64,000 nt of DNA, taken from positions 62,001 to 126,000 of the forward strand of contig JAZRUI010000002.1 of NCBI GenBank assembly GCA_045652465.1. The letters run 5' to 3'. Positions 7,133 to 16,258 of this stretch are shown piece after piece; position 1 is the first letter of the stretch, and the number at the start of each line of letters is the position of its first letter. The position numbers and the translations under genes are program-made. This DNA comes from SIG589 sp045652465 (lineage in GTDB: Bacteria > Bacillota > Clostridia > Oscillospirales > Acutalibacteraceae). A model generated the notes under the pieces. The model did not search any database. It saw nothing but the letters and a program-made list of their open reading frames with translations, and was not told the origin of the DNA.

Positions 7133-7633
7133 ATGTTCAAAGAAATAAGCCCCAAGGAGATTAAGGGCAACCCCATAAAGATGATTGATGAGGAATGGAT
7201 GCTCATTTCCGCGGGAGATAAAAACGGATTTAATATGATGACCGCCAGCTGGGGATTCCTCGGCGAAATGTGGCACAAGGATTCGGTTGTTATTGCAATT
7301 CGCCCCCAGCGCTACACCATGCAGTTTGTTGAGAACAGCGATTATTTCACCCTTTCATTCTATGGCGAAAACGCCAAGGATATCCATGCGGTTTGCGGCA
7401 AGATGTCGGGCAGGGATGTTGACAAGGCTGCCCTCACGGGACTCACACCCGTTTTCACGGATGAGAGCGTTTATTTCGAGGAGGCAAGACTGGTTCTCGT
7501 TTGCAAAAAGCGTTACTGCGGCCGCCTCCAAAAGGACTGCTTCACATTAGGCGAATGCGAGGAGCTCTACCCCGCTGATGACCGCCATTATATGATAATA
7601 GGTCAAATCGTTAAGGTTCTTGAAAAGCAATAA
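7133..7633 (+). CDS. Flavin reductase family protein
   Basis: FMN-binding split-barrel protein of 166 residues, of the flavin reductase/NimA-like group. FNMMTASWGFLGEMWHKDSVVIAIRPQRYT matches the flavin-binding N-terminal half, and DIHAVCGKMSGRDVDK and FEEARLVLVCKKRY follow in the usual order. It probably acts as a stand-alone FMN-binding reductase or redox protein in the cytoplasm; the substrate is unknown. A perfect AGGAGG site precedes ATG 7133, and a terminator follows the stop directly. Confidence 0.86.
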   Translation: MFKEISPKEIKGNPIKMIDEEWMLISAGDKNGFNMMTASWGFLGEMWHKDSVVIAIRPQRYTMQFVENSDYFTLSFYGENAKDIHAVCGKMSGRDVDKAALTGLTPVFTDESVYFEEARLVLVCKKRYCGRLQKDCFTLGECEELYPADDRHYMIIGQIVKVLEKQ

Positions 7634-7636
7634 AAA

Positions 7637-7666
7637 AATCCCTCGAGATTACTCGAGGGATTTTTC
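7637..7666. terminator. Bidirectional terminator
   Basis: AAATCCCTCGAG-ATTA-CTCGAGGGATTTTT between the convergent flavin reductase and LTA-synthase-like genes, with T tracts on both strands. Confidence 0.9.
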
Positions 7667-9643
7667 TTATCCGAATAAATATCTAAAATAATCGGTTTCC
7701 AAAACGCCTGTGCAATAACGCATTTTATTGCGAACGATGGTTTTGATTTCTTCAACATAGCCTTCGGGGATAACCGTTTCCTCGCTGGCCTTTTTAAAGC
7801 CGCCACTTGCCGAATCATAGGTTCCGAGTTCGGTTTTCCAACCATAGCTCGCGTTGAAAACGAGGGCATCGGCATCCGAGAAAACATCGCGACCTACCAT
7901 AAGGCGGGAATCGAATTCCGTTCCGAAGAGGTTAGAAAGGGTGGGCAGGATGTCAAGGCTGAAGGTTGGAGTATCAACAACGATGGGGTCTTCTTCCTCT
8001 AAACTTCCGCACCACAAAATAAGCGCCGAATGGTCGCGCTGGAAGATGTTTTTAACATCATAACCATAAAGCTCGGAGAGGTTGGGCATATTGCCGAGGG
8101 TTCCGTTAGAATCGAGTCCATAGGGGAAATGGTCGGTTGTTAGGCAAATAACCGTATCATCCGCGATGCCCTTGGCTTCGAGCTCGGAAACGAGATAGCT
8201 CATCGCATCCTCAAGCTCTAAATTTGCGGCAAAATATCCCTTTAGCGCATCGGAATAAGGCAGGTGCGCAACGCGCTCCCAGTTTTTAGCGGTCATCATA
8301 TTTCCGCCGCGGCTATATCCGCTATGACCGCTGACGGTCATATAATAAACATTGAAGTTTTCCTTTTCGATATAGGTTGGAACTGTTCCGCGGAACATTT
8401 CAAGGTCGCTTTGCGGCCAAAGATTTTTAACATATTGCTCCATACCGTTGCCATAGCCCATAAAACCATCGCTATAGCCGAGATTTATATGGGTTTCGTT
8501 GCGAGAATAATAGGTGTAGGAGTTGTTGTGATAGGCTTTGCCATAGTAACCAAGGCGATTTAGCTGGCTGCCCATTGTGAAATAATTCAGATGCTTTGCG
8601 GTATTTTTAAAGGATTTGCCGCCCGCGGTTGGGAGCAATCCAAAAATATTTTGATATTCGCCGCCGGTTGTTCCTGCGCTGGCAGGCTGATAATAATCGG
8701 TGAAATTGATGCCCTTGGTTGCAAGGCGATAGAGAGTCGGGGTCAGTTCAGGGTCGATAACCTCCGCCGAAAACGCCTCGGCACTTATCATAATCAAGTT
8801 TTTGCCCTTGAAAAGACCTGTGTATTCATTTTGCTTGGTCGGAGTTAGCGTTGCTACATATTCGTTGAGGCTCTTAATTGTTCCGCTGCAGGGTTTGGAA
8901 AAATCAAGCTCCATAACATTTTCAGGATAAATGACAGGTTTCGGTGTGTCATCCTGCGGTTTATCGGTCGGCTCGGTTTCAAAAGCGCCCTGCGAGCTGC
9001 CGAAAATTATATTTTTAGCATCAAGGCGAAGGCCCGTTAAAAGTCCGAAACGGCCAACCGCCATATTGAATTCATATTCCTTTTTATAGAGGTTGGCGTT
9101 TCGACCGAGCGACACAAAGATAACGCCCAAGAAATAGAATATAACCATAAAGCCAACCGCTATAGCGCGGAAAACGCGGTTAGACTGCCTCGGGGTTAGC
9201 TCGCGGCGACCGAAGATGGCAAACAAAATAACGGGAACAAAATAAAGAAGGATTTTAAAAAGTCCGTCAAAGCAAAAAACGAGTCGGATTATGTCGGCGC
9301 CGAAGCCGCCAACCGCATCGCCTGCGCCGCCAAAAACGGTGTTAAGGTCATAGACAATTTTAAACTGCTTATAGATGAAATAAAAGATGAGGAACATAAC
9401 AGCCATTAGCGACATTATCGCCAAGGTTATATAATAATTCACCTTTTTGTTCTTGGAAATCGAGGTTAGCAAATAGCCGATTGCACCAAAGGAAAAGGAG
9501 AAAAGCGCAATATAAAAATAGCTTATATCGAATCGAGTTCCAACCGTACTGATATGGAAAATTATCTCAAAATAAAAAGTTACAAGCGGGAACAGCAGCA
9601 TAAAGGGCAGATGAGATTTAAACAAACTGCGATTTTTTTGCAC
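7667..9643 (-). CDS. LTA synthase-family membrane sulfatase-like protein
   Basis: Membrane enzyme of 658 residues, probably a lipoteichoic acid synthase or related phosphoglycerol transferase acting outside the membrane. Five N-terminal membrane segments (about residues 10-180) precede an extracytoplasmic sulfatase-fold domain: LIMISAEAFSAEVIDPELTP holds the first metal-site acid, PASAGTTGGEYQNIFG the catalytic threonine region, YYMTVSGHSGY, TVICLTTDHFPYGLD and FQRDHSALILW the later metal and substrate sites. GTG at 9643 follows GGAGAGAA. The exact polymer made cannot be read. Confidence 0.87.
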   Translation of the reverse strand: MQKNRSLFKSHLPFMLLFPLVTFYFEIIFHISTVGTRFDISYFYIALFSFSFGAIGYLLTSISKNKKVNYYITLAIMSLMAVMFLIFYFIYKQFKIVYDLNTVFGGAGDAVGGFGADIIRLVFCFDGLFKILLYFVPVILFAIFGRRELTPRQSNRVFRAIAVGFMVIFYFLGVIFVSLGRNANLYKKEYEFNMAVGRFGLLTGLRLDAKNIIFGSSQGAFETEPTDKPQDDTPKPVIYPENVMELDFSKPCSGTIKSLNEYVATLTPTKQNEYTGLFKGKNLIMISAEAFSAEVIDPELTPTLYRLATKGINFTDYYQPASAGTTGGEYQNIFGLLPTAGGKSFKNTAKHLNYFTMGSQLNRLGYYGKAYHNNSYTYYSRNETHINLGYSDGFMGYGNGMEQYVKNLWPQSDLEMFRGTVPTYIEKENFNVYYMTVSGHSGYSRGGNMMTAKNWERVAHLPYSDALKGYFAANLELEDAMSYLVSELEAKGIADDTVICLTTDHFPYGLDSNGTLGNMPNLSELYGYDVKNIFQRDHSALILWCGSLEEEDPIVVDTPTFSLDILPTLSNLFGTEFDSRLMVGRDVFSDADALVFNASYGWKTELGTYDSASGGFKKASEETVIPEGYVEEIKTIVRNKMRYCTGVLETDYFRYLFG

Positions 9644-9677
9644 TATAGTTCTCTCCTTTCTTTAGATTACGAATAAC

Positions 9678-9706
9678 AGTTTACACCTTTTAAATTATAT
9701 ATTCAA
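9678..9706 (-). promoter_or_regulatory. Promoter of the LTA-synthase-like gene
   Basis: Minus strand TTGAAT, 17-bp spacer and TAAACT, about 35 bp upstream of the GTG start. Confidence 0.7.
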
Positions 9707-9732
9707 GGGTTATAAAAAATTTGTAACATTTT

Positions 9733-9757
9733 CGGCACCGCCAAAAAGGCGATGCCG
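9733..9757 (-). terminator. Stem-loop after the D,D-carboxypeptidase gene
   Basis: CGGCATCGCC-TTTTT-GGCGGTGCCG directly after the stop, on the minus strand. The long T tract lies on the plus-strand side instead, so efficiency as a minus-strand terminator is doubtful. Confidence 0.45.
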
Positions 9758-9762
9758 ATTTT

Positions 9763-11109
9763 TTATCTTCGTTTTTTATTATAGGGGCGATATCTTCCGC
9801 GGCGGGAACGGCGCTTGCGATTCATAAATATAATCGCCAAAATGAAGGCAACCAAAATCAGCACAAACATCAAAACTATGAGCTTAAATGTGGTTGATGC
9901 GAAGGCGCGTTTAACCGAGCGAACCGCCTTCAAAATAAAGTTGGATTTAAGGTTTTCGCCCGCTATGAGGTTAACCGTTCCGAGCACCTCGCCCGCATAG
10001 GAAATTTCAGCAGTTCCCAAAACGGTTCCCTTCTTTATGGGCGCATCAAAGGATTCTTTATAGGTCGAGGTTTTGATTTGAACGGTTGAGGAATCGGCAT
10101 CCTTCGGAAGAATTGCCGAAAGGCCACCCTCTAAAAGCAGCGGAACATAATCCTGCTCCCAGCAAAGGTTAACCTTTGCCTCATCAACGGGGGCGCTTTC
10201 ATCAACAACCGTTTTATATTCGAAATTGTTAAACGCCCATTCATAGAGCGCGATGCTATCGCCGAACTCATAACGAACCATAGCGCCGCGATCGTTTCGA
10301 ACGGTGCTGTTCATTAAAATGCAAACATAATTATATCCGCCCTTGGATGCGGTGCTGATAAGGCAGCGACCCGCCTCATCGGTATATCCCGTTTTAACGC
10401 CTGCGGCATGGGGATAATAATATGAGGGCGATGCGGCGTTATGCCTATCCTGCAAAAATACGGTTGTTGCCAAAAGGCGTTCGCCCGATTTGTTGGTTGC
10501 GGGAACGGTATAGCGAGTGGTTGAAACCGCGGTTTTGAATTCGGGGAATGAAAGCGCGTGCTTTATAAGGATATACATATCCTCAACGGTTGTGTAATGC
10601 TCGACATCATGAAGTCCGTGGGCATTTGCGAAATGGGTTCCGTTCATACCCAGTTCCTTTGCCCTCTCGTTCATCATTCCAACGAAGCCGCTGATGGTTC
10701 CGCCATAATGCTCGGCAACCGCATTTGCTCCCTCGTTGGCGGATTTAAGCATTAGAAAATAGAGGGCTTGGTGTGCGGTTATTTGCTCATCAACTATAAG
10801 TCCGCCCATAGAAGAGCCGGTTCCATCCAGCGCGTGGATGGCATCATAGCTTACGGTTATTATTTCGCTATCGAGATTCTCGGTTTTTTCCAACAGCAAA
10901 ACAGCGGTCATTATTTTAGTTAACGAGGCAGGATAGAGTCGCTTTTCGGAATTTTTCTTATAGAGGACATCGCCTGTGTCAAGGCTTGCAATCAGCGCAC
11001 CCTCGGCGCTTACCTCAAAGCCCGAAAGTTTATAGGCGCTTGCAGGAACTGCAAACACCGAAAAGATAAGAATTATGCAAAAAACAGCACTTAAAATTCT
11101 TTTTCCCAT
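9763..11109 (-). CDS. D-alanyl-D-alanine carboxypeptidase (DacA/DacF type)
   Basis: Trims the terminal D-Ala from peptidoglycan stem peptides. The 448-residue S11 peptidase has a signal peptide (ILSAVFCIILIFSVFAVPASA), catalytic Ser62-x-x-Lys65 (PASLTKIMTA), Ser123-x-Asn125 (KSANEGANAV) and Lys239-Thr-Gly (GVKTGYTDEAG). The beta-rich C-terminal domain is followed by a true transmembrane helix (about 400-425) and a very basic tail (NRKRRSRRGRYRPYNKKRR) instead of the usual amphipathic anchor. Class I penicillin-binding protein family. Confidence 0.93.
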   Translation of the reverse strand: MGKRILSAVFCIILIFSVFAVPASAYKLSGFEVSAEGALIASLDTGDVLYKKNSEKRLYPASLTKIMTAVLLLEKTENLDSEIITVSYDAIHALDGTGSSMGGLIVDEQITAHQALYFLMLKSANEGANAVAEHYGGTISGFVGMMNERAKELGMNGTHFANAHGLHDVEHYTTVEDMYILIKHALSFPEFKTAVSTTRYTVPATNKSGERLLATTVFLQDRHNAASPSYYYPHAAGVKTGYTDEAGRCLISTASKGGYNYVCILMNSTVRNDRGAMVRYEFGDSIALYEWAFNNFEYKTVVDESAPVDEAKVNLCWEQDYVPLLLEGGLSAILPKDADSSTVQIKTSTYKESFDAPIKKGTVLGTAEISYAGEVLGTVNLIAGENLKSNFILKAVRSVKRAFASTTFKLIVLMFVLILVAFILAIIFMNRKRRSRRGRYRPYNKKRR

Positions 11110-11129
11110 AGCATTCTACCTCGGTTTAT

Positions 11130-11151
11130 GTTATACTAATTACAGTATAAC
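11130..11151. promoter_or_regulatory. Inverted repeat between divergent genes
   Basis: GTTATACT-AATTAC-AGTATAAC is a perfect 8-bp inverted repeat midway between the divergent carboxypeptidase and metallophosphoesterase genes. Each arm contains TATACT, so it may hold two facing -10 boxes, an operator, or both. The -35 elements are weak. Confidence 0.5.
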
Positions 11152-11202
11152 TTATAAAGAGAAAAAATTAAAGCGTTTTTTAAGTTTTTTGGGAGGAATA
11201 AA

Positions 11203-11961
11203 ATGTATTATCTTACCGGAGATATGCACGGTGACGAATCCCGCATCTATGATAAGGAATGGTATAAGCTCAAAAGCGGCGATACGCTCATTGTTTTGGG
11301 CGATTTCGGATTCCTTTGGGATGGCTCGGAGCGCGAGAAAAAGGCTATTAAATTTTTATCGAGCCGCAAATTCACCATTGCATTTTTAGACGGAACCCAT
11401 GAAAATTTTGATATAATAAACTCCCACCGCGTTACCCGCTGGAAGGGCGGTCTTGTTCATCGCATCGGCGATAACCTCTACCATCTTATGCGCGGTCAAA
11501 TCTTTGACCTTGACGGTTGCCGCGTTTTCACGATGGGCGGAGGCGAAAGCGGCGACATTGAGATTAGAAAGGATAAAAGCTGGTGGAAGGAGGAGTTCCC
11601 CTCCCCCAAGGAGCTTGCCGAAGGCGCCGAGGCGCTCGATAACGAGGGACTTTATGTTGATTATGTTTTAACCCATGAGCCTCCCAGCCTTGTTAAAAGC
11701 GCGATGCTGCTCCGCCAAGGTCGCGCCGACCAGGTTAACAAGCTTAACGGATATTTAGAGGAAATCGACCGCAGCTGCACCTATAGACATTGGTATTTCG
11801 GCAGCATGCACGAGGACCGCACGGTTACACCGAAGCACACCTGCGTGTTTAATAAGATAATCCCGCTCGACACCTCGCATATCACAAGAAAGGCCGACCG
11901 CGCCCGACTTTTGGGACTCGCGGAAGAGCCCGCTAAAGAAAATACCGAAAAAGATTCCTAA
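11203..11961 (+). CDS. Metallophosphoesterase
   Basis: Cytoplasmic calcineurin-like phosphoesterase of 252 residues. Metal-site blocks are GDMHGDESR, VLGDFGFLWDGSE, FLDGTHENFD (in place of the usual GNHE), and C-terminal THEPP and a GSMHED stretch. The domain is full length for small serine/threonine-phosphatase-like or nucleotide phosphoesterase members; the substrate is not evident. A clear GGGAGGAA site precedes ATG 11203. It sits alone, facing apgM. Confidence 0.86.
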   Translation: MYYLTGDMHGDESRIYDKEWYKLKSGDTLIVLGDFGFLWDGSEREKKAIKFLSSRKFTIAFLDGTHENFDIINSHRVTRWKGGLVHRIGDNLYHLMRGQIFDLDGCRVFTMGGGESGDIEIRKDKSWWKEEFPSPKELAEGAEALDNEGLYVDYVLTHEPPSLVKSAMLLRQGRADQVNKLNGYLEEIDRSCTYRHWYFGSMHEDRTVTPKHTCVFNKIIPLDTSHITRKADRARLLGLAEEPAKENTEKDS

Positions 11962-11971
11962 CGGTTGCAAA

Positions 11972-12006
11972 AAAGCGCCGCAGTGCAAAACTGCGACGCT
12001 TTTATT
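11972..12006. terminator. Bidirectional terminator
   Basis: AAAGCGCCGCAGT-GCAAA-ACTGCGACGCTTT followed by TATTTTT, between the convergent metallophosphoesterase and phosphoglycerate mutase genes. Confidence 0.88.
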
Positions 12007-12007
12007 T

Positions 12008-13219
12008 TTATTTATTCAAGAGTCGATCCATAACCGAGGGGCCATGTTCGATGAAATTGCCTGTTGCCTTGGCGGATGCCTCGGTGAAGCACTCAACTCC
12101 ACCAAGCGCTACTGTGCTGTCATAGATGAAATAGGGCACAGGCTCGGAGGAATGGGTTTTGATTTCAAGCGGTGTGGGATGGTCGGGCATTATGAGAATG
12201 CGATAGCCTTCGCCCAAGCCGTTAAGATATTCAACCAGCGGAGCGACTACCTTGCTATCGATAAGCTCGATAGCCTTCACCTTGTTTTCCGCCTCGCCAC
12301 GATGACCGCATTCATCGGGAGCCTCGAGATGAACATAAACGAGGTCGTAGCCATCGGCAAAAAGCTTCTTTGCTGCGGCGGTTTTGCCCTCAAAATTAGT
12401 ATCGATATAGCCTGTTGCGCCATCAACATCAACGGTTGCCATTCCGGCGCAAATGCCGATGCCCTTAAGCAAATCAACCGCCGAAACAACGCCGCCCGAA
12501 ACGCCGTTTTTCTCGCGGAAGTTTTCGAGAATCGGTTTTCTTCCCTCGCCCCAAAGCCAAATCGAGTTGGCGGGGCGCTTGCCGCGCGCAATACGCTTCT
12601 TGTTTATTTCGTGGTCCTTTAAAACATCATAGCTCTTCTTCATAAGCTCAATGAGCGCAGCGGCATTGGCGCTTTGACTCAAATACTCGCCTACAACCCT
12701 GCCCGAAATGTCATGCGGAGGGGTCATATTGCCCAGGTCGGTTGTTCCGTTTTCAACAACCAAGCAATGGCGATAGCTGACGCCGCTATAGAATGTGTAG
12801 TCCTTTGAATCGAAAACCTCTTTAACGGTTTTGATTATCTCGGCGGCCTCGGCAGTCGAGATATCATCGGCGCAATAATCAACCATGGTTTTATCCTCAT
12901 AGTTTTCCTCGTCCGAGAGGGTTACGAGGTTGCAGCGCAGGGCAACATCGGTTTCCTTCAAATCAACGCCGATGCTTGCCGCCTCGAGGGGCGAACGGCC
13001 GCTATAGCAAACTGCGGGGTCATAGCCCATAACCGAAAGATTAGCAACATCGCTGCCCGGTTTCAGTCCCGCGGCAACGGTTCGGCAAAGGCCGCATTCG
13101 GCTTTGGCCGCCAGCGCATCAATAGCGGGCTTTTTCGCCAGCTCCATCGGGGTTTTGCCGCCTAAAATTTCGCTTTTGGTATCAGCCATACCATCGCATA
13201 AAACTACTAAATATTTCAT
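12008..13219 (-). CDS. apgM: Cofactor-independent phosphoglycerate mutase, archaeal type
   Basis: Interconverts 3- and 2-phosphoglycerate in glycolysis. The 403-residue protein belongs to the ApgM branch of the alkaline phosphatase superfamily: VVLCDGMADTKSEILGGKTP at the N-terminus, the phospho-acceptor serine in KPGSDVANLSVMGYDP, RCNLVTL, VYVHLEAPDECGHRGE, and the metal-binding ILIMPDHPTP and EPVPYFIYD. This ancient form, shared with archaea, is common in Clostridia beside or instead of GpmI. The gene is divergent from zapA. Confidence 0.92.
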   Translation of the reverse strand: MKYLVVLCDGMADTKSEILGGKTPMELAKKPAIDALAAKAECGLCRTVAAGLKPGSDVANLSVMGYDPAVCYSGRSPLEAASIGVDLKETDVALRCNLVTLSDEENYEDKTMVDYCADDISTAEAAEIIKTVKEVFDSKDYTFYSGVSYRHCLVVENGTTDLGNMTPPHDISGRVVGEYLSQSANAAALIELMKKSYDVLKDHEINKKRIARGKRPANSIWLWGEGRKPILENFREKNGVSGGVVSAVDLLKGIGICAGMATVDVDGATGYIDTNFEGKTAAAKKLFADGYDLVYVHLEAPDECGHRGEAENKVKAIELIDSKVVAPLVEYLNGLGEGYRILIMPDHPTPLEIKTHSSEPVPYFIYDSTVALGGVECFTEASAKATGNFIEHGPSVMDRLLNK

Positions 13220-13244
13220 AAATCATTCTCTTTTCATAAAATAC

Positions 13245-13273
13245 TTTAAAAATCGTTAAAGTTATTATATAAT
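13245..13273 (+). promoter_or_regulatory. zapA promoter
   Basis: TTTAAA, 17-bp spacer and TATAAT, about 36 bp upstream of zapA. Confidence 0.62.
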
Positions 13274-13308
13274 GGATTTAAGAAAAAATAAAGGGGTGTT
13301 TTTAAAAA

Positions 13309-13644
13309 ATGAAGCACACGGTTAAATTTAAGGTTGGAGGCATTGAATACTGCATCCTTTCCGATGATGATGAGATGTATGTTAAGGGGTTGGCATCGGA
13401 GCTTGACCGCCGACTCGACAGCATTGCCAAAAACAGTCCCTTTTTATCGACCACAATGGTTGCGGTTGTTGCCGCTCTTGAAGCCGCCGACAACGCTAAA
13501 AAACAACAGCGCGAAAACAACGAGCTTCGCGCCGAGCTTAAGCGCGCCCTTGAGGATACCGCCTGCGCCAAGCTCGAGGCCGATATTTTAAAACGCAAAC
13601 TGGAACACTACGAAAAGGAAGCAAACTCTTACGAAGAATATTGA
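13309..13644 (+). CDS. zapA: Cell division protein ZapA
   Basis: Stabilises and bundles FtsZ filaments at the division site. The 111-residue protein has the ZapA N-terminal domain (VGGIEYCILSDDDEMYVKGLASELDRRLDSI), the conserved VAALEAADNAKK helix and a charged C-terminal coiled coil. AGGGGTG precedes ATG 13309. The stop lies inside the 5' end of the following U32 gene if that gene starts where its conserved residues begin. zapA next to a U32 peptidase-family gene is a common Firmicute arrangement. Confidence 0.88.
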   Translation: MKHTVKFKVGGIEYCILSDDDEMYVKGLASELDRRLDSIAKNSPFLSTTMVAVVAALEAADNAKKQQRENNELRAELKRALEDTACAKLEADILKRKLEHYEKEANSYEEY

Positions 13645-15667
13645 GATTTTAGCTCCCGTTGGTAACAGCGAGATGCTGACCGCCGCCGTGCGCTCGGGCG
13701 CCGACGCGGTTTATATGGGTTTTTCGGATTTCAACGCCCGAAGAAACGCCGATAATTTCGACCGCGACGCTTTTGCCGCCGCAGTTAAATACTGCAAAGA
13801 AAGAGGGGTTAAGGTTTACTTAACCCTTAATACTCTTTTATCCGATAACGAGCTGCCCCGCGCTTTAATGGCGGCGCAGTTTGGTTTTACTGCGGGAATC
13901 GATGCGGCAATCGTTCAGGATTTGGGCGTTGCCAAGCTTCTTCGCGAAAAGCTGCCTCTCCTGCCCTTGCACGCTTCAACCCAGCTAACCGCCCATTCCC
14001 CTGCCGCGCTGCCCGCGCTAAAGGAGCTCGGATTCTCGAGGGTTGTTGCCTCGCGCGAGATGAGCCGCGAAGAGCTTTGCGAATTTACAAAAGCCGCAAA
14101 AGCACTCGATATGTCGGTCGAGGTTTTTGTTCACGGTGCGCTTTGTATGTGTATGTCCGGTCAATGCTATTTGAGCGCGATGCTCGGCAGCCGAAGCGGC
14201 AACCGCGGACTTTGCGCAGGCCCCTGCCGTTTGCCCTTTTCGGTTGAAGGCGGAACGGGATACGATTTGAGCCTTAAGGATTTAAGTCTTATTGATTATA
14301 TTGATGAACTTCGCGATATGGGGGTTGAAAGCCTTAAAATTGAGGGCCGAATGAAGCGCCCCGAATATGTTGCTGCTTCGACCGCGGTTTGCAAGATGAC
14401 CGAAAGCGGCATCCCCTGCGAGGAGTTAAAAGAAACCCTCATGAAGGTCTTTTCCCGCAGCGGGTTCACAAGCGGATACTATGAAAACCAACTTGGTCGC
14501 GATATGTTCGGCATCCGCACCAAGGATGATGTTATGATGTCGGCCGAGGTTATAAACTCGCTGCACGAATTATATAGGCGCGAGCGCCAAAGCGTTGCGA
14601 TTTCGGGCGAATTCTCGCTTCCTGATGTTGGTCACGCCGCAACGCTGACGATTTCCGACGGTGAAAACGCTGTTACCGTTTCGGGAGGATGCGCCGCAGC
14701 AGCCGAGCGCCGACCGCTCGATAAGGAGTTTTTGCTCGAAAAACTCGAAAAAACGGGCGGCACGCCCTATTTCTTCAAGGAACTGACCGTTAACATTGGC
14801 GAGGGGCTCGCCTTCCCTGCCGCGATTTTAGGGGAGCTTCGAAGAGAGGCTCTAAAAAAGCTCGGCGCGCTCCGCCAAAAGGAAAGAGCCGAAGCCGATA
14901 TAGATTTTGATTTTATCGATAAACCGCCCATCCGCAAGACCCCGAAGTTTTTAGCGGTTTTCTCGCACATTTCGCAAATGCCCTCCATTCTTTCGGGTGT
15001 TTCGGCGGTTGCCGTGCCGATTGAAGAGGATTTCGAAAGCCTTTCGCTATCGGTTCCGCTTTATGTTACTCTCCCGCGAGGAATCGCGAACGAGGAATAT
15101 CTCAAAAAGCGCCTGTTGCTTGCTAAAAAAGCGGGCGTTGCCGCCGCATTTTGCGGCAACATCGCCGAGGTTACCCTTTGCAAAGAGGCAGGAATCGAAC
15201 CGTTCTTTGATTTCTCGATGAACATTTATAACAGCCAAAGCGCCCACGCCGCAAAGGATTTAGGCGCTGCGGCGGTTACCATTTCGCCCGAGGCGCGTTG
15301 CGATATGCTTTGCAAGATTGATTCTCCCGTTCCAACCGCATTTTTGGCATACGGAAGACTGCCTTTAATGCTGATGCGCAACTGCCCGCAAAAGAACGGC
15401 GCAGGCTGCGAAGGCTGCAAAGGCGAAATAACCGACCGCAAGGGCATCTCCTTCCCGCTTCGTTGCCGCGGAGGCTTCACCGAGCTATATAATTCTCGCC
15501 CGACCTATTTAGCCGAGCGAATTGATGAATTTTCGGCGGATTACGCTATTCTTCATTTCACAATCGAAGAAAAGTCCGAATGCGCCGAGATTATAAAGCG
15601 TTATGAAGGCAAGCTGCCACCCGTTACTGACTACACCCGCGGACTTTACTACCGCGGAGTTGAATAA
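13631..15667 (+). CDS. U32 peptidase-family protein (RlhA-like, DUF3656), non-canonical start
   Basis: Large U32 family member of the type that includes RlhA, which hydroxylates 23S rRNA, with a C-terminal DUF3656-like region. Conserved pieces are SGADAVYMG, the cysteine cluster CMCMSGQCYLS...GLCAGPCRLPF, ESLKIEGRMKRPEYVA, and a late RNCPQKNGAGCEGCKGE cluster. The first ATG is 13673, but the frame is open upstream and encodes KNIEILAPVGNSE, the normal family N-terminus. No ATG, GTG or TTG exists there back to the in-frame stop at 13589. ACG 13631, about 9 bp after AAAGGAAG, or ATT 13640 are candidates; 13631 is used here. Its 5' end overlaps zapA by 14 bp. Confidence 0.8.
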   Translation, partial: TKNIEILAPVGNSEMLTAAVRSGADAVYMGFSDFNARRNADNFDRDAFAAAVKYCKERGVKVYLTLNTLLSDNELPRALMAAQFGFTAGIDAAIVQDLGVAKLLREKLPLLPLHASTQLTAHSPAALPALKELGFSRVVASREMSREELCEFTKAAKALDMSVEVFVHGALCMCMSGQCYLSAMLGSRSGNRGLCAGPCRLPFSVEGGTGYDLSLKDLSLIDYIDELRDMGVESLKIEGRMKRPEYVAASTAVCKMTESGIPCEELKETLMKVFSRSGFTSGYYENQLGRDMFGIRTKDDVMMSAEVINSLHELYRRERQSVAISGEFSLPDVGHAATLTISDGENAVTVSGGCAAAAERRPLDKEFLLEKLEKTGGTPYFFKELTVNIGEGLAFPAAILGELRREALKKLGALRQKERAEADIDFDFIDKPPIRKTPKFLAVFSHISQMPSILSGVSAVAVPIEEDFESLSLSVPLYVTLPRGIANEEYLKKRLLLAKKAGVAAAFCGNIAEVTLCKEAGIEPFFDFSMNIYNSQSAHAAKDLGAAAVTISPEARCDMLCKIDSPVPTAFLAYGRLPLMLMRNCPQKNGAGCEGCKGEITDRKGISFPLRCRGGFTELYNSRPTYLAERIDEFSADYAILHFTIEEKSECAEIIKRYEGKLPPVTDYTRGLYYRGVE

Positions 15668-15681
15668 GGAGGCATAGGGAC

Positions 15682-16227
15682 TTGAAAATTTTAATACTGA
15701 CCCTTGCGCTGCTCTTATTACTTTGCGGCTGTTCGGGAAACAAGGGATACGAAAGCGAATCGACCTATGATGGCTACGCCGCCGAATATCTCGACTATAA
15801 GCCCGCCAAAAGCGCCGATTTCTCGCTTGCGGGAGCAGTTAAAACCCTATCACTTGGCGAACAAATCGGGAACTTCACACTTACCAATTTGCTGACCCGC
15901 CAAACCGATGAGGGCGAGGTTAATGTTCGCGCCGACTTCACTACGGATGTTACCGTTGTTGGCAAGGTTCGTTATAACAAAAGCACGACCTATAAAAATA
16001 TACTGCAGTTTTACCCGCCCGATGCCAATTTGTTCCCCCGCGTTGCGGGCGATACGGAGCCGCTTTCTTGGCTTATAATTCGCGAGGATAACTCTCCCCT
16101 CTCGCAGCTTGGAATCGAGGTTAAGGATTCGATAGAAAAGGATATCACGGTTAAAATCACCGCCTTTTCGATTAACTACACCCAACACAGCACAACCAAT
16201 TACATAACGGTTGAAATAGTTAAATAA
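15682..16227 (+). CDS. Hypothetical lipoprotein
   Basis: Unrecognised 181-residue protein. It has a lipoprotein signal peptide (MKILILTLALLLLLCGCSG, lipobox cysteine at 15 or 17) and a soluble beta-rich domain (about 45-180) with no catalytic motif that I can name; it may be membrane-anchored on the cell surface. TTG at 15682 is the start because AAGGAGG lies 9 bp upstream. It is probably cotranscribed with the U32 gene, 14 bp upstream, and is followed by a strong terminator. Confidence 0.8.
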   Translation: MKILILTLALLLLLCGCSGNKGYESESTYDGYAAEYLDYKPAKSADFSLAGAVKTLSLGEQIGNFTLTNLLTRQTDEGEVNVRADFTTDVTVVGKVRYNKSTTYKNILQFYPPDANLFPRVAGDTEPLSWLIIREDNSPLSQLGIEVKDSIEKDITVKITAFSINYTQHSTTNYITVEIVK

Positions 16228-16258
16228 AAAGAACCGCCAAAAGGCGGTTCTTTTTTTA
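16228..16258. terminator. Bidirectional terminator
   Basis: AAAAAGAACCGCC-AAAA-GGCGGTTCTTTTTTT between the lipoprotein gene and the convergent ABC ATPase gene. Its 3' side overlaps the ATPase stop. Confidence 0.92.
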
